A stretch of DNA of 64,000 bases from Fructobacillus broussonetiae (GTDB lineage: Bacteria > Bacillota > Bacilli > Lactobacillales > Lactobacillaceae). Positions 24,739 through 32,500 of this stretch are shown piece by piece. The stretch lies in the NCBI RefSeq assembly GCF_018437275.1, contig NZ_JAAMFK010000004.1:111179-175178 (forward strand). Reading direction: 5' to 3'. Positions within the stretch are counted from its first letter, which is position 1. Each line of letters starts with the position of its first letter. The notes beneath the pieces are model-generated. The model saw nothing but the letters and a program-made list of their open reading frames with translations, was not told the DNA's origin and did no database searches. The position numbers were made by a program, and so were the translations under genes.

Positions 24739-25428
24739 ATGCTAAAAAGATTGAACTGGGATGACGTAAAAGACTGGCTGTTCGAACATTGGCGAATTGC
24801 GGCTTTGGTCTCGATTGGCTTGTTACTGACTGTTGGCACGGTTTGGCTGTTGGTCACAGGCCGTCCACGAGAAGATGCAGCGGGCATCGATTATGCTCGC
24901 GGCGGATCAATTAAAAAAGCGGGGGATGGTGAGGCGTCATCCTTGATTCGTTCGTCAGCGAGCGAAGGGCTTGTTGTTGACGTGAAGGGGGCGGTTCGTG
25001 CACCGGGGATGTATCGTTTGCCTGTTGGGGCACGTTTACAAGATGCCATTTCGCGTGCTGGCGGGTTGGCAGATAACGCGGACAGGGACAGGATCAATCT
25101 AGCCCAGCCGATGGTAGATGGCATGGTCGTTTACTTGCCAGCTGTCGGTGGGGAGGCGAAGCCGTTTTTTGAGAATGCAGGCAGCCTGCCAGGTGGAGGC
25201 GGTGGTTCGAGTGGCCAGCCGACTGATCAGTCGACCGGCGGCAAAGTTTCTCTCAATCAGGCCAGTCAAAAGGAGCTCGAGGGCCTCGACGGTGTCGGCC
25301 CCAAGGAGGCCGAGCAAATCATCGCCTACCGACGGGAACATCCCTTTCAGTCCATCGACCAGCTCCGCGACATCTCCGGCATTGGCGAAAAGCGCTTTGA
25401 AAAGCTGAAAGTGCAGGTGACCCTTTGA
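24739..25428 (+). CDS. comEA: Competence protein ComEA
   Basis: DNA receptor of the natural transformation machine. An N-terminal membrane anchor (about residues 17-36), a SLBB domain (VDVKGAVRAPGMYRLPVGARL) and a Gly/Ser linker precede a C-terminal helix-hairpin-helix domain (VSLNQASQKELEGLDGVGPKEAEQIIAYR). The start at 24739 is chosen for its GTAAGGAGG; a longer frame from 24688 runs through the terminator. It overlaps comEC by 4 nt. comEB is absent. Confidence 0.93.
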   Translation: MLKRLNWDDVKDWLFEHWRIAALVSIGLLLTVGTVWLLVTGRPREDAAGIDYARGGSIKKAGDGEASSLIRSSASEGLVVDVKGAVRAPGMYRLPVGARLQDAISRAGGLADNADRDRINLAQPMVDGMVVYLPAVGGEAKPFFENAGSLPGGGGGSSGQPTDQSTGGKVSLNQASQKELEGLDGVGPKEAEQIIAYRREHPFQSIDQLRDISGIGEKRFEKLKVQVTL

Positions 25429-27752
25429 ATCGTGAACGGTTTTGGATGTTACTTGCTTTGACCTGCGCCGCCCTGTCTTTAATCGTCTATCGGCCGAACG
25501 CCTGCACCACCTTCTTATTCCTCCTGGTGCTTTCCGGCTGCCTGACCATACGTGTCAAAAAAGATCTCCTAAAATTAGGCTTATTTAGTGCGCTCTTTTT
25601 CGGCTACATCTTTCTTGATCACGCGACTTTAGTGAAACAACGAAATATGCCCGTTGGAGAGGGGTGCTACGAGCTCGTTGTGCAACCCGATGATTTTTCC
25701 GTGAACGAAGAGGGCATTGTAAGAGGAAAAGCGAAGCTGGCAAGGGGCATGCCCGTTTACTTTAGTTATCGGGCGAAAAATCAAAAGAGTCTGGATGATT
25801 TTTTGATGGACGACGGCCCCTTGAACTTGTCTGCGAATGGGGAATTGAAGCGGATAGTGCCGGCCACCAATTTATTTCAGTTCGATTGGGTTGCCTTCAT
25901 GGAGAGTAAGCACATCACGCATCAAATCGTGGTCAGGGATGTGTCGGTGAAAGCCGCTCGGCCAAGCAATCCCTTGCAGGCCTGCTTTTTTCAGTTGCGA
26001 ACCTGGCACGCACGAGCGGAAACTTGGACGAATTCGTTGCCCAATCCATTCGGAAATTATACAAAAGCCTTACTTTTAGGTGGAAAGGCCGATGAACTGT
26101 ACGAGGAGAATCCAAAGATTTCGGAGCTTGGTCTGGTACACCTCTTTTCTTTGTCGGGGCTGCACGTTGGTTTCTTGCTGGCGGCGGTCAGCTGGTTTGG
26201 GCAACGGCTGCGTATCTTCAAGGAAATGACATCGGTCTTTCAGGCGGTCGCTCTTCCCATGTTCTATCTCTTCACGGGTTCACCACCCGTTCTTGTACGA
26301 GCCGTCGTCGCAGGCGAGGCAAGGCTTGTAAAAGAAAGCTATGGAACGGTGATTGATAGTCAGGTTATCTGGGCATGGTCGTTGCTTGGCGGCTTGATTG
26401 TGACTCCACAGATTTTACTTACTCTGGGCGGGCAGTTGTCATTTGCACTAACGCTCGCTGTTACCATGGGGAAAGATCTGAATTACTGGCAAAAAGGCCT
26501 CTTCTTGTCGTCGGTTACTTTTCCAATCATCATGGCCTGGCAGTCAACCTGGAACTGCTGGCAATCCGTCGCAAACATACTAGCCGTTCCAATCTTTAGT
26601 TCGCTTGTGCTCCCAGTCGTTTTACTTGGACTCTGCTTGGGCTGGGTGCCAGGTGTTCTTAGCCTATCGAACGTAATCGTCTGGCTCTTCGACCGAGCAG
26701 TTTACTGCTTGGGAATGCTTCCTGGAAACGTGGTGCTCGGTGCTTTTTCTTGGCCGGTTCTTATCGTCTTATTTACCATTCCTTTTTGTTTCCTTTATCA
26801 ACGAAGGTTGGTGAAGGTAGGCTTAACGGTTAGTTGGTGCCTGCTTTTAAGTGGCTCGCTGTTGGCGGTCCGATTTAATCGCCAGGGTGAGTTTACGACT
26901 TTTGACATTGGCCAAGGGGATGCCGCGGTCTTGATTGAGCCGATGAAACATTCCGTGACCGTCTTTGATACGGGTGGCAAAGTCATTTTCGGCCATACCC
27001 GAAAAATGAACTTAAGAAAGAAAGCGCCCGCGAAGGGAAGTGATGAGGCAGAGCGTCAAAAAGAAGAGAAGAAAAAAGAAGGACTCGCCCGGTCGGTGAT
27101 TGTGCCTTATTTGCATGCACGTGGGGTCAGCAAGATTGATACGCTGTCGCTATCCCATCAGGATCAAGACCACATCGGGGATGCGCGGGTGATTCTTGAA
27201 TGCTTCAAAGTTAATCAGCTGGTGATGCCAGCGGGGATGGTGGATGGATCGGCTTTTAAAAAGAAGATTCAGCCTTATTTGAGGCGCACAAAAGTGATTG
27301 AGGCCACCGACAAGGTCAAAGTAGAAAACTGTCCTCTGCGAGTTTTATATCCCTTCAACAAAGGAGAGGAAAAAAACGAGGATTCGCTGGCATGGGGTGG
27401 CGCTGTTGGCGGGCGTGTTTTCTTTACTGCGGGCGACTTAGACAAAGCAGGGGAGAAAAAGCTTGCGGGCGTGCAACCAGCCTTTCATCCAGAGGTCGTT
27501 AAATTTGGGCATCACGGTTCGAAGACGGCGAGTAGCGCCGTCGTTTTTGCCAAATGGAAACCCAAAATCGGCATCGTCTCCGCCGGTCGCAACTCCCGCT
27601 ACGGCCATCCTCACCAAGCCACCCTAGACACCGCCGCAAAATACCACATGATTGTCTACAGTACACAGCGCCAGGGTATGCTAAGATATGTATACGTAAA
27701 GAATCACGGACATTTCGAGGTAACACTGAAGCATGACCCTACAGGACCTTAA
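25425..27752 (+). CDS. comEC: DNA internalization protein ComEC
   Basis: Channel for single-stranded DNA entry in transformation. The 775 residues contain an N-terminal pair of membrane segments, a DUF4131-like OB region, the Competence domain with many helices (LFSLSGLHVGFLLAAVSW) and a C-terminal metallo-beta-lactamase domain (TFDIGQGDAAVLI, SLSHQDQDHIGDA, KFGHHGSKTASS). A Lys/Glu-rich insert of about 25 residues interrupts the lactamase domain after FDTGGK. The start is TTG, coupled to the comEA stop. The gene is intact. Confidence 0.93.
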   Translation: MNRERFWMLLALTCAALSLIVYRPNACTTFLFLLVLSGCLTIRVKKDLLKLGLFSALFFGYIFLDHATLVKQRNMPVGEGCYELVVQPDDFSVNEEGIVRGKAKLARGMPVYFSYRAKNQKSLDDFLMDDGPLNLSANGELKRIVPATNLFQFDWVAFMESKHITHQIVVRDVSVKAARPSNPLQACFFQLRTWHARAETWTNSLPNPFGNYTKALLLGGKADELYEENPKISELGLVHLFSLSGLHVGFLLAAVSWFGQRLRIFKEMTSVFQAVALPMFYLFTGSPPVLVRAVVAGEARLVKESYGTVIDSQVIWAWSLLGGLIVTPQILLTLGGQLSFALTLAVTMGKDLNYWQKGLFLSSVTFPIIMAWQSTWNCWQSVANILAVPIFSSLVLPVVLLGLCLGWVPGVLSLSNVIVWLFDRAVYCLGMLPGNVVLGAFSWPVLIVLFTIPFCFLYQRRLVKVGLTVSWCLLLSGSLLAVRFNRQGEFTTFDIGQGDAAVLIEPMKHSVTVFDTGGKVIFGHTRKMNLRKKAPAKGSDEAERQKEEKKKEGLARSVIVPYLHARGVSKIDTLSLSHQDQDHIGDARVILECFKVNQLVMPAGMVDGSAFKKKIQPYLRRTKVIEATDKVKVENCPLRVLYPFNKGEEKNEDSLAWGGAVGGRVFFTAGDLDKAGEKKLAGVQPAFHPEVVKFGHHGSKTASSAVVFAKWKPKIGIVSAGRNSRYGHPHQATLDTAAKYHMIVYSTQRQGMLRYVYVKNHGHFEVTLKHDPTGP

Positions 27753-28728
27753 ATCACAAATCGAACACGACGCGCTCCCCAACCTCTACCTTGTCACCGG
27801 TGAGGAAACCGCCTTACTCCAAAAGGCCAAGCGCACCTTCACCTCCATCATCCCCGAAGAGGATCAAGAGATGAACTTCGGCTCCTACGACTTCGCCTCC
27901 GTCGGCCTCGACGACGCCATTGCCGACCTCACAGCGCCACCTTTTTTCGGCGATCACCGTGTCGTTATGCTCACAAATCCAACATTTTTGTCTGCTACCG
28001 GTAAGCTCTCAGAAGGACAAGAGAAAGCACTTTTGTCCGCCATCGAGAATCCGGTTCCCGGAAACATGCTGGTGATTTTCGCTGCCGACATGAAGTTGGA
28101 CAAGCGAAAGAAAATTTCAAAGACTATTCTGAAAGCGGCCGAAAGCCTCGACCTTCCTCGTTTGAACGATCGCCAGGTAGATCAAGCCTTAACCCAGCTC
28201 CTCAAGCAACGCAGCTTCAAAATTGATCCCGCTGCCAAACAAGAATTACTACTTCGCACGCAGGCTTCTTACAGCAAGGTTTTACAGGAATTGCCTAAGC
28301 TATTGGCCTACGCTGCTGACACCAAGGAAATCACGTCTCAAGCGGTCGACGACCTCGTCATCAAGGAATCAACGGCTCAGGCCTTTGATTTGACTGATTT
28401 GGTCATGAAGGGCAAGAAGGAAGCGGCCATTGCGACCTACCACGACCTCGTTAAAAACGGGGAAGCGCCATTGCGCCTGAACGCCTTACTCCTTGGCCAG
28501 TTCCGCTTGCTTCTGCAGGTAGCAGGCTTGCAGGGTTCTGACGCAGAAGCAGGGAAGGCCTTATCCGTTCACCCATACCGTGTAAAGTTGGCTCGCCAAG
28601 CATTGCGCACTTATCCGTTGGGTAAAGTGCGTGATGGATACCTGAAAATCTTGGACATGGAAATTGCCATGAAGTCCAAACAAGTAGATCCACTCTTTTT
28701 ATTCGAATCATTCATCGTGAACTTTTAA
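27733..28728 (+). CDS. holA: DNA polymerase III delta subunit
   Basis: Clamp-loader delta subunit that opens the sliding clamp. The N-terminal nucleotide-binding-like region (LYLVTGEETALLQKAKRTF), the SLQ-type region and the helical collar (FDLTDLVMKGKKEAAIATYHDLVKNGEAPLRLNALLLGQFRLLLQVA) match HolA. 331 residues. It overlaps comEC by 20 nt. The rpsT gene often found next to holA is not here; instead there is a gene-poor RNA-rich gap. Confidence 0.95.
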   Translation: MTLQDLKSQIEHDALPNLYLVTGEETALLQKAKRTFTSIIPEEDQEMNFGSYDFASVGLDDAIADLTAPPFFGDHRVVMLTNPTFLSATGKLSEGQEKALLSAIENPVPGNMLVIFAADMKLDKRKKISKTILKAAESLDLPRLNDRQVDQALTQLLKQRSFKIDPAAKQELLLRTQASYSKVLQELPKLLAYAADTKEITSQAVDDLVIKESTAQAFDLTDLVMKGKKEAAIATYHDLVKNGEAPLRLNALLLGQFRLLLQVAGLQGSDAEAGKALSVHPYRVKLARQALRTYPLGKVRDGYLKILDMEIAMKSKQVDPLFLFESFIVNF

Positions 28729-28774
28729 AAGATGGGGTATACTGCTAGTGTAGGGATTGGCGGAAAACAATTCC

Positions 28775-28834
28775 TCAAACACACTGTAAAAGCGGTGTGT
28801 TCTGAAATTTAGTTAATACTAGATTTTCATCCAT
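28775..28834 (-). CDS. Candidate micro-ORF A in RNA cluster, 19 aa
   Basis: MDENLVLTKFQNTPLLQCV, preceded by AAAGGAGGCTAAT. The Shine-Dalgarno is partly buried in a hairpin CCTTTC-GATG-GAAAGG (28840-28859), the same leader as micro-ORF B at 29213. The stop lies in a hairpin with ACACAC/GTGTGT arms. It may be a leader peptide, a decayed toxin or nothing translated. Confidence 0.3.
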   Translation of the reverse strand: MDENLVLTKFQNTPLLQCV

Positions 28835-28843
28835 ATTAGCCTC

Positions 28844-28858
28844 CTTTCCATCGAAAGG
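28844..28858 (-). repeat. Leader hairpin copy A
   Basis: Minus strand CCTTTC-GATG-GAAAGG followed by AGG. An identical copy is at 29222-29237, with each copy 5-6 nt before an ATG. Confidence 0.7.
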
Positions 28859-28866
28859 TAAGATAA

Positions 28867-28910
28867 GAACCGACAAGCGTGCTAAGCTAATTGCGGTTCT
28901 TTTTCTTTTG
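28867..28910. terminator. Bidirectional terminator copy A
   Basis: AGAACCG ... CGGTTCT stem with CTAAGCTAATTG in the loop side and a T-run on the plus strand. Closely related to copy B at 29010-29050. Confidence 0.65.
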
Positions 28911-28922
28911 GAAAAAAGTGGT

Positions 28923-29050
28923 ATACTGATAAAGAAAAGAGGAGTTAGCTGGTAACTAACTCCTCCGGCGATGCCGCACATGCGGACCCGCCTATTCGAA
29001 TTCTACTTAAAGAACCGTTAAGCAGTGCAAGCTAATCGCGGTTCTTTTTT
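28923..29050 (+). ncRNA. Candidate small RNA (antitoxin-like) between promoter and terminator
   Basis: TATACT at 28922-28927 predicts a start near 28934. The RNA would hold GAGGAGTTAG/CTAACTCCTC (10-bp stem), a GC-rich ATGCGGACCCGCC segment and terminate at the AGAACCG/CGGTTCT hairpin copy B (29010-29050). The GC-rich segment also occurs, in the same RNA sense, in the leader of the convergent transcript at 29235-29247. A type I antitoxin RNA is inference. Confidence 0.45.
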
Positions 29051-29055
29051 TCTTG
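29010..29055. terminator. Bidirectional terminator copy B
   Basis: AAGAACCG/CGGTTCTT with AAGCTAATCG before the right arm and seven T after. It lies where the convergent transcripts would meet. Confidence 0.7.
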
Positions 29056-29069
29056 TTCTTCTAAACGCT

Positions 29070-29213
29070 TCATAATGATGTCGGCCACAATGTCTGAGAC
29101 ATGGGCACCATCATAAAGAAAGCGCGAGAGACGCTTAAAAAAAGTCGATCATTTCTGATCGAGCCCTCCTTTCGTTGGGATGGGGGTGGAATAGATTTTT
29201 TAGGTCTTTCCAT
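29070..29213 (-). CDS. Candidate small ORF B in RNA cluster, 47 aa
   Basis: Starts MERPKKSIPPPSQRKEG after GAAAGGAGGACTT. It includes the hydrophobic run LFLSVSRAFFMMVPM. A second frame over its 3' end encodes ... HVSDIVADIIMKRLEEQEKKNRD and stops right in the terminator, which is how Fst-type toxin genes end, but that frame lacks an ATG. Promoter: TATAAT on the minus strand at 29272-29267. A hairpin TCGATCA-GAAA-TGATCGA plus T-run inside the ORF could terminate early. Real coding status is uncertain. Confidence 0.35.
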   Translation of the reverse strand: MERPKKSIPPPSQRKEGSIRNDRLFLSVSRAFFMMVPMSQTLWPTSL

Positions 29214-29221
29214 AAGTCCTC

Positions 29222-29247
29222 CTTTCCATCGAAAGGCGGGTCCGCAT
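29222..29247 (-). repeat. Leader hairpin copy B with GC-rich segment
   Basis: Minus strand reads ATGCGGACCCGCC directly followed by CCTTTC-GATG-GAAAGG-AGG. The hairpin repeats copy A; the GC-rich 13-mer repeats the plus-strand RNA at 28980-28992. Confidence 0.7.
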
Positions 29248-29346
29248 TTTGCTTCATCGCAGCTTTATTATAACCGCTTAAAACGCCTTTGTGTGGCGGA
29301 TATTCAGCATTTGAATAAGGGCCGTTTCGCTGTTAGACGGCGGGGT

Positions 29347-29390
29347 AAAAAAAGTCCGATAACGTGAGTAACGTTATCGGACTTTTTGTT
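29347..29390. terminator. Bidirectional terminator before DyP gene end
   Basis: AGTCCGATAACGT/ACGTTATCGGACT with A-run and T-run: serves the minus-strand peroxidase gene. Confidence 0.9.
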
Positions 29391-29399
29391 TTTATATGC

Positions 29400-30362
29400 T
29401 TAGTTTAATTCGCCATCGGCGATTTCTTCAAGCTTTTCGCGTGATGGGATAAAGAACAATTGTCCCGACAAGATGTCTGAGAACGTGAGCAAGAAGTCGG
29501 ATTGGTCCAACATGTTGATCAACATTCCCTTCGTCACGTGCCAGTAACGTGAATATCCCATGAAGTACGTACCCGTGTTACCCGTTGCTGGGTCTGAGTA
29601 TGGCACGTTCATGCGGATAATCTTTTGTTCTTCGCCGTCTTCTTCGTACTGTGAGGCCTTGTTGTGGGCGTTCTTGTACTTGTCTTCGTCTTCCAATTCC
29701 AAGTCGGTAAACTTTTCACGACCAACGGCCGCTTCTTGGTGTTCCGTCTTCATCTTGTTCCAGAAGTCCATGTTGTGACGCCACTTTTGGGCGAAGGCGT
29801 ATGAACCGTTGATGTAGTCGGGGTCTTCATCACCGATGATGGCGTATGGCGCTGCATCAGCCATGGCTGGTGCTTCCGTACCATCGATGAAACCGATGAT
29901 GGCACGACCTTCGAAGTAACGGAATCCCTGCGTTGAGTCCAAGACTTCCACGTAGTCCTTCAAGAACTTCATGAATTGCGTTTGGCATTCCACGACAATT
30001 GCTTGGTTGTTTGCACGGATGTGGAAGAAAAGGTCTCCTTCGGTTGCCGGCATGCTGTATTCAGGACCAGACAACGTTTCGTACGTTTCCAATTCCTTTG
30101 GCTTCTTCGTGTTTGGGAACAAGATATCCCAAGCGTGGTTTGAAATTCCGAAGGCCACCTTCAAGGTTGAAGGGGAACCGTCTTGTTGCCCGTCACGAAT
30201 CGTGAGGGAACGGATGATGGCTTGGCTGCGATCCGCAAATTCTTGGATGAGCTCTTGCAAGTCTTCTTGCGAAGCGTCTTCCTTGAACTTCAAGACAGTA
30301 AATTGAACACTTTGCCCGATGTCCTTCCAGACGTCTTGGGCCTTCGCTGGGTTGATTGGCAT
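29400..30362 (-). CDS. Dye-decolorizing (DyP-type) heme peroxidase
   Basis: A 320-residue ferredoxin-like-fold heme peroxidase. The diagnostic GxxDG motif is GFIDGTEAP (about residue 154). The proximal heme His is probably in KNAHNKAS. An intact C-terminal domain (YSRYWHVTKGMLINMLD, SGQLFFIPS) follows. No signal peptide, so cytosolic. YfeX/EfeB-like members use H2O2 and may handle heme. Single-gene unit with GAGGA upstream. Confidence 0.9.
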   Translation of the reverse strand: MPINPAKAQDVWKDIGQSVQFTVLKFKEDASQEDLQELIQEFADRSQAIIRSLTIRDGQQDGSPSTLKVAFGISNHAWDILFPNTKKPKELETYETLSGPEYSMPATEGDLFFHIRANNQAIVVECQTQFMKFLKDYVEVLDSTQGFRYFEGRAIIGFIDGTEAPAMADAAPYAIIGDEDPDYINGSYAFAQKWRHNMDFWNKMKTEHQEAAVGREKFTDLELEDEDKYKNAHNKASQYEEDGEEQKIIRMNVPYSDPATGNTGTYFMGYSRYWHVTKGMLINMLDQSDFLLTFSDILSGQLFFIPSREKLEEIADGELN

Positions 30363-30583
30363 TTTAAAAAATCCTCACTTCTCTTTGATAGAAATTATTA
30401 TAACGCATAATAGGGGTGTGATTGTATCTTTTTAGAGTCATTTTAATCTAATCTAATTTAGCCATAAAGACTAGAATATTCTATAAAAGTCAAACCCGGT
30501 CCAGCCCCCAAAGTCCTTCTTCGATTTGTGCCGATCAAGCCCGTCAATCCCAATCCCCGCTTTCTTTTTTAGCCCGCCCTCGC

Positions 30584-30589
30584 TAAAAT
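30584..30589 (+). promoter_or_regulatory. -10 box directly upstream of recX ATG
   Basis: TAAAAT ends 6 nt before the ATG at 30596 and there is no Shine-Dalgarno in between (AAAGCC). The transcript is predicted to begin at or next to the start codon. Confidence 0.6.
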
Positions 30590-30595
30590 AAAGCC

Positions 30596-31399
30596 ATGGC
30601 AAAAATCACGAAAATCTCCACCCAGAAAAGGGCAGGACGATACAATCTTGAATTAGACGGGCGCTTTGCCTTTGGTATTTCCGAAAACGTCTTGGCGAAG
30701 TTTGGCCTGATGAAGGGACGGGAGCTCGACGAAGGAACCATCGAGCGTATTAAGGAAGCGGATAAAATTGACCAGGGATTGAAGGTTGCTCTGAACTTTT
30801 TGTCACCGGCCTTACGGACTGAAAAGCAGGTGCGGGAACGCTTGCTGAAAAAAGAAATCGATCCGAAGGTGATTGATCCGGTTGTTGATTATCTAAAGGA
30901 ACAACAATTACTGAGTGATGCCACCTACGCCAAGGCCTACGTGAACACCAAGCAGGTCTTCACACCAAAGGGACCGCGTGCCATCTTTATGGATTTGAAG
31001 AAGGCGGGCGTGAAAGAAGAATACATCGAGGACGCCTTGGTTGAGTATTCAGAAGAATCCCAATTGGAAGTCGCAACAAAGATGGCCGAGAAGATGGCCC
31101 GAACGCATAAGCGTGATTCAACGCGCACCCGTCAACAAAAAACCGCTCAGGGACTTGTTCAAAAGGGCTTCTCCCTTGAGATTGCGAGCCGGGCCATTAA
31201 CAACATCGATATTGCAAGCGACGAAGAAGACGAAAAAGACAACGCCTTGCGTGAAGCCGAGAAGGCGGCCCGACGTCAACGAACGGGAACGGCCAAGGAG
31301 AAATTTTTCAAGGTGAAATCAAAGCTCTATGCCAAGGGCTTCTCTGGGGAAATCATCGAGTGGGCATTGGAACAAATTGATTTCGGCGAAGACGAATGA
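30596..31399 (+). CDS. recX: Regulatory protein RecX, probably leaderless
   Basis: RecX modulates RecA filaments. The 267-residue protein has the RecX three-helix repeats: ALNFLSPALRTEKQVRERLLKKEID, YLKEQQLLSDATYAKAYVNTK, GPRAIFMDLKKAGV, and a long C-terminal repeat with YAKGFSGEIIEWALEQ. This size matches the long lactic acid bacterial RecX type. It has no Shine-Dalgarno and a -10 box 6 nt before the ATG. Its 3' end (QIDFGEDE-stop) is repeated downstream. Confidence 0.93.
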   Translation: MAKITKISTQKRAGRYNLELDGRFAFGISENVLAKFGLMKGRELDEGTIERIKEADKIDQGLKVALNFLSPALRTEKQVRERLLKKEIDPKVIDPVVDYLKEQQLLSDATYAKAYVNTKQVFTPKGPRAIFMDLKKAGVKEEYIEDALVEYSEESQLEVATKMAEKMARTHKRDSTRTRQQKTAQGLVQKGFSLEIASRAINNIDIASDEEDEKDNALREAEKAARRQRTGTAKEKFFKVKSKLYAKGFSGEIIEWALEQIDFGEDE

Positions 31400-31560
31400 A
31401 GGTCGCGGCCTTGAATCAAACAGATTGACTTCGGCGATGATGAATAAAAGGCGCGGCCTTAAATCAAACAGATTGATTTTGGCGAAGAGGAATAAAAGGC
31501 GCGCCCTTGAATTAAATTGACTTCCATCAATCGGTGAAGAGGAATAAAAGGCGCGGCCAA
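31366..31560 (+). repeat. Tandem imperfect copies of recX 3' end
   Basis: The recX tail (AAATTGATTTCGGCGAAGAC plus GAATGA) recurs about every 53-56 nt: around 31420-31446, 31473-31495 and a divergent copy to 31547. Each copy ends in its own stop codon (TGA, TAA, TAA, TAA) followed by AAGGCGCGGCC-like sequence. A terminator hairpin GGCGC/GCGTC plus T-run (31550-31577) follows. The remaining gap to 31802 holds nothing else I can identify besides the promoter of the next gene. Confidence 0.85.
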
Positions 31561-31577
31561 CCCAGCGTCTTTTTTTA
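31550..31577 (+). terminator. Probable terminator after recX tail repeats
   Basis: GGCGC pairs with GCGTC (one G-U) followed by TTTTTTT. Confidence 0.55.
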
Positions 31578-31802
31578 TTAGCCCAAGTAAGACGGGCGGG
31601 CGCATGATGCGAATCGATTGGCGAGGCAACTTGAATCGAGGCGTGGACAAAGCAACCTGGTCCGTTTTTGACTTTTATATGAAAACCAAAAAAAACAAAC
31701 AGCCGCCCAGCCTTCAATAGAAAAAGTCCAAAGCTTAATCTCTTTTGACAAAAAATATGATATAATCGAAAAGGAATTTTTTGTCAGAAAAGTGGGACGA
31801 GC

Positions 31803-32372
31803 ATGATTGTTGATAAACCAAGTCGCGGTCCGCGCGAAGGGGATGTCATCACGATCAAAAGTTATAAGCACGACGGCTCGTTGCATCGAACATGGCGCGA
31901 CACCATGGTGTTAAAGACCAGTGAGAATGCCATCATTGGATTAAACGACCATACTTTGGTGACAGAAGATAACGGCCGCCGCTGGGTTACCCGCGAGCCG
32001 GCCATTGTGTACTTTCATAAGAAGTACTGGTTTAATATTATCGCGATGATTCGCGATAACGGGGTTTCCTACTATTGCAACCTGGCTTCCCCCTATTCGT
32101 TAGATAAGGAGGCGCTCAAGTACATCGATTATGACTTGGACGTCAAAGTCTTCCCGGATGGCGAGAAGCATCTGTTGGATGCCGATGAATACGCGGCCCA
32201 CAGTAAGAAATGGCACTATCCAAAAGAGATAGACCAAATCTTGAAGGCTCATGTTAAGATTCTCGTTGACTGGATCAACGAGGGTAAGGGGCCTTTTTCA
32301 AAAGGGTATGTGGATGTCTGGTACTCCCGTTACCAATATTTGATGCAACAGCGGTTAAATGATCGTCGTTGA
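31803..32372 (+). CDS. DUF402 nucleoside tri-/diphosphate phosphatase
   Basis: A 189-residue protein matching the Ntdp/YgaC group. The DUF402 core is [55 protein letters not shown], with the acidic DYDLDVKV metal residues. The C-terminus is a long helix. Members hydrolyse nucleoside di- and triphosphates with Mg2+. Adjacency to recX is common in Lactobacillales. Promoter TATAAT lies 44 nt upstream. Confidence 0.9.
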   Translation: MIVDKPSRGPREGDVITIKSYKHDGSLHRTWRDTMVLKTSENAIIGLNDHTLVTEDNGRRWVTREPAIVYFHKKYWFNIIAMIRDNGVSYYCNLASPYSLDKEALKYIDYDLDVKVFPDGEKHLLDADEYAAHSKKWHYPKEIDQILKAHVKILVDWINEGKGPFSKGYVDVWYSRYQYLMQQRLNDRR

Positions 32373-32377
32373 CCAAG

Positions 32378-32406
32378 AAAAAAGCAGCCGAATGGCTGCT
32401 TTTTTG
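32378..32406 (+). terminator. Terminator after DUF402 gene
   Basis: AAAGCAGCC-GAAT-GGCTGCTTT with T-run. Confidence 0.9.
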
Positions 32407-32500
32407 TTTGCCTTTTATATCTGAAATTCGGGTACGGTTCACCGTGCTTTTTTTGTACAATAAAGCTAAGTGAATTCTTATTCGAAAGGCAGTGAATAAA

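Noticed and set aside
29101..29367. 88-codon plus-strand ORF in the RNA cluster
   Set aside because: Runs antisense across leader hairpin B and promoter; no Shine-Dalgarno and no hydrophobic toxin-like segment.
31760..31770. TTGACA as -35 of the DUF402 gene promoter
   Set aside because: Only about 10 nt separate it from TATAAT, too short for sigma-A.
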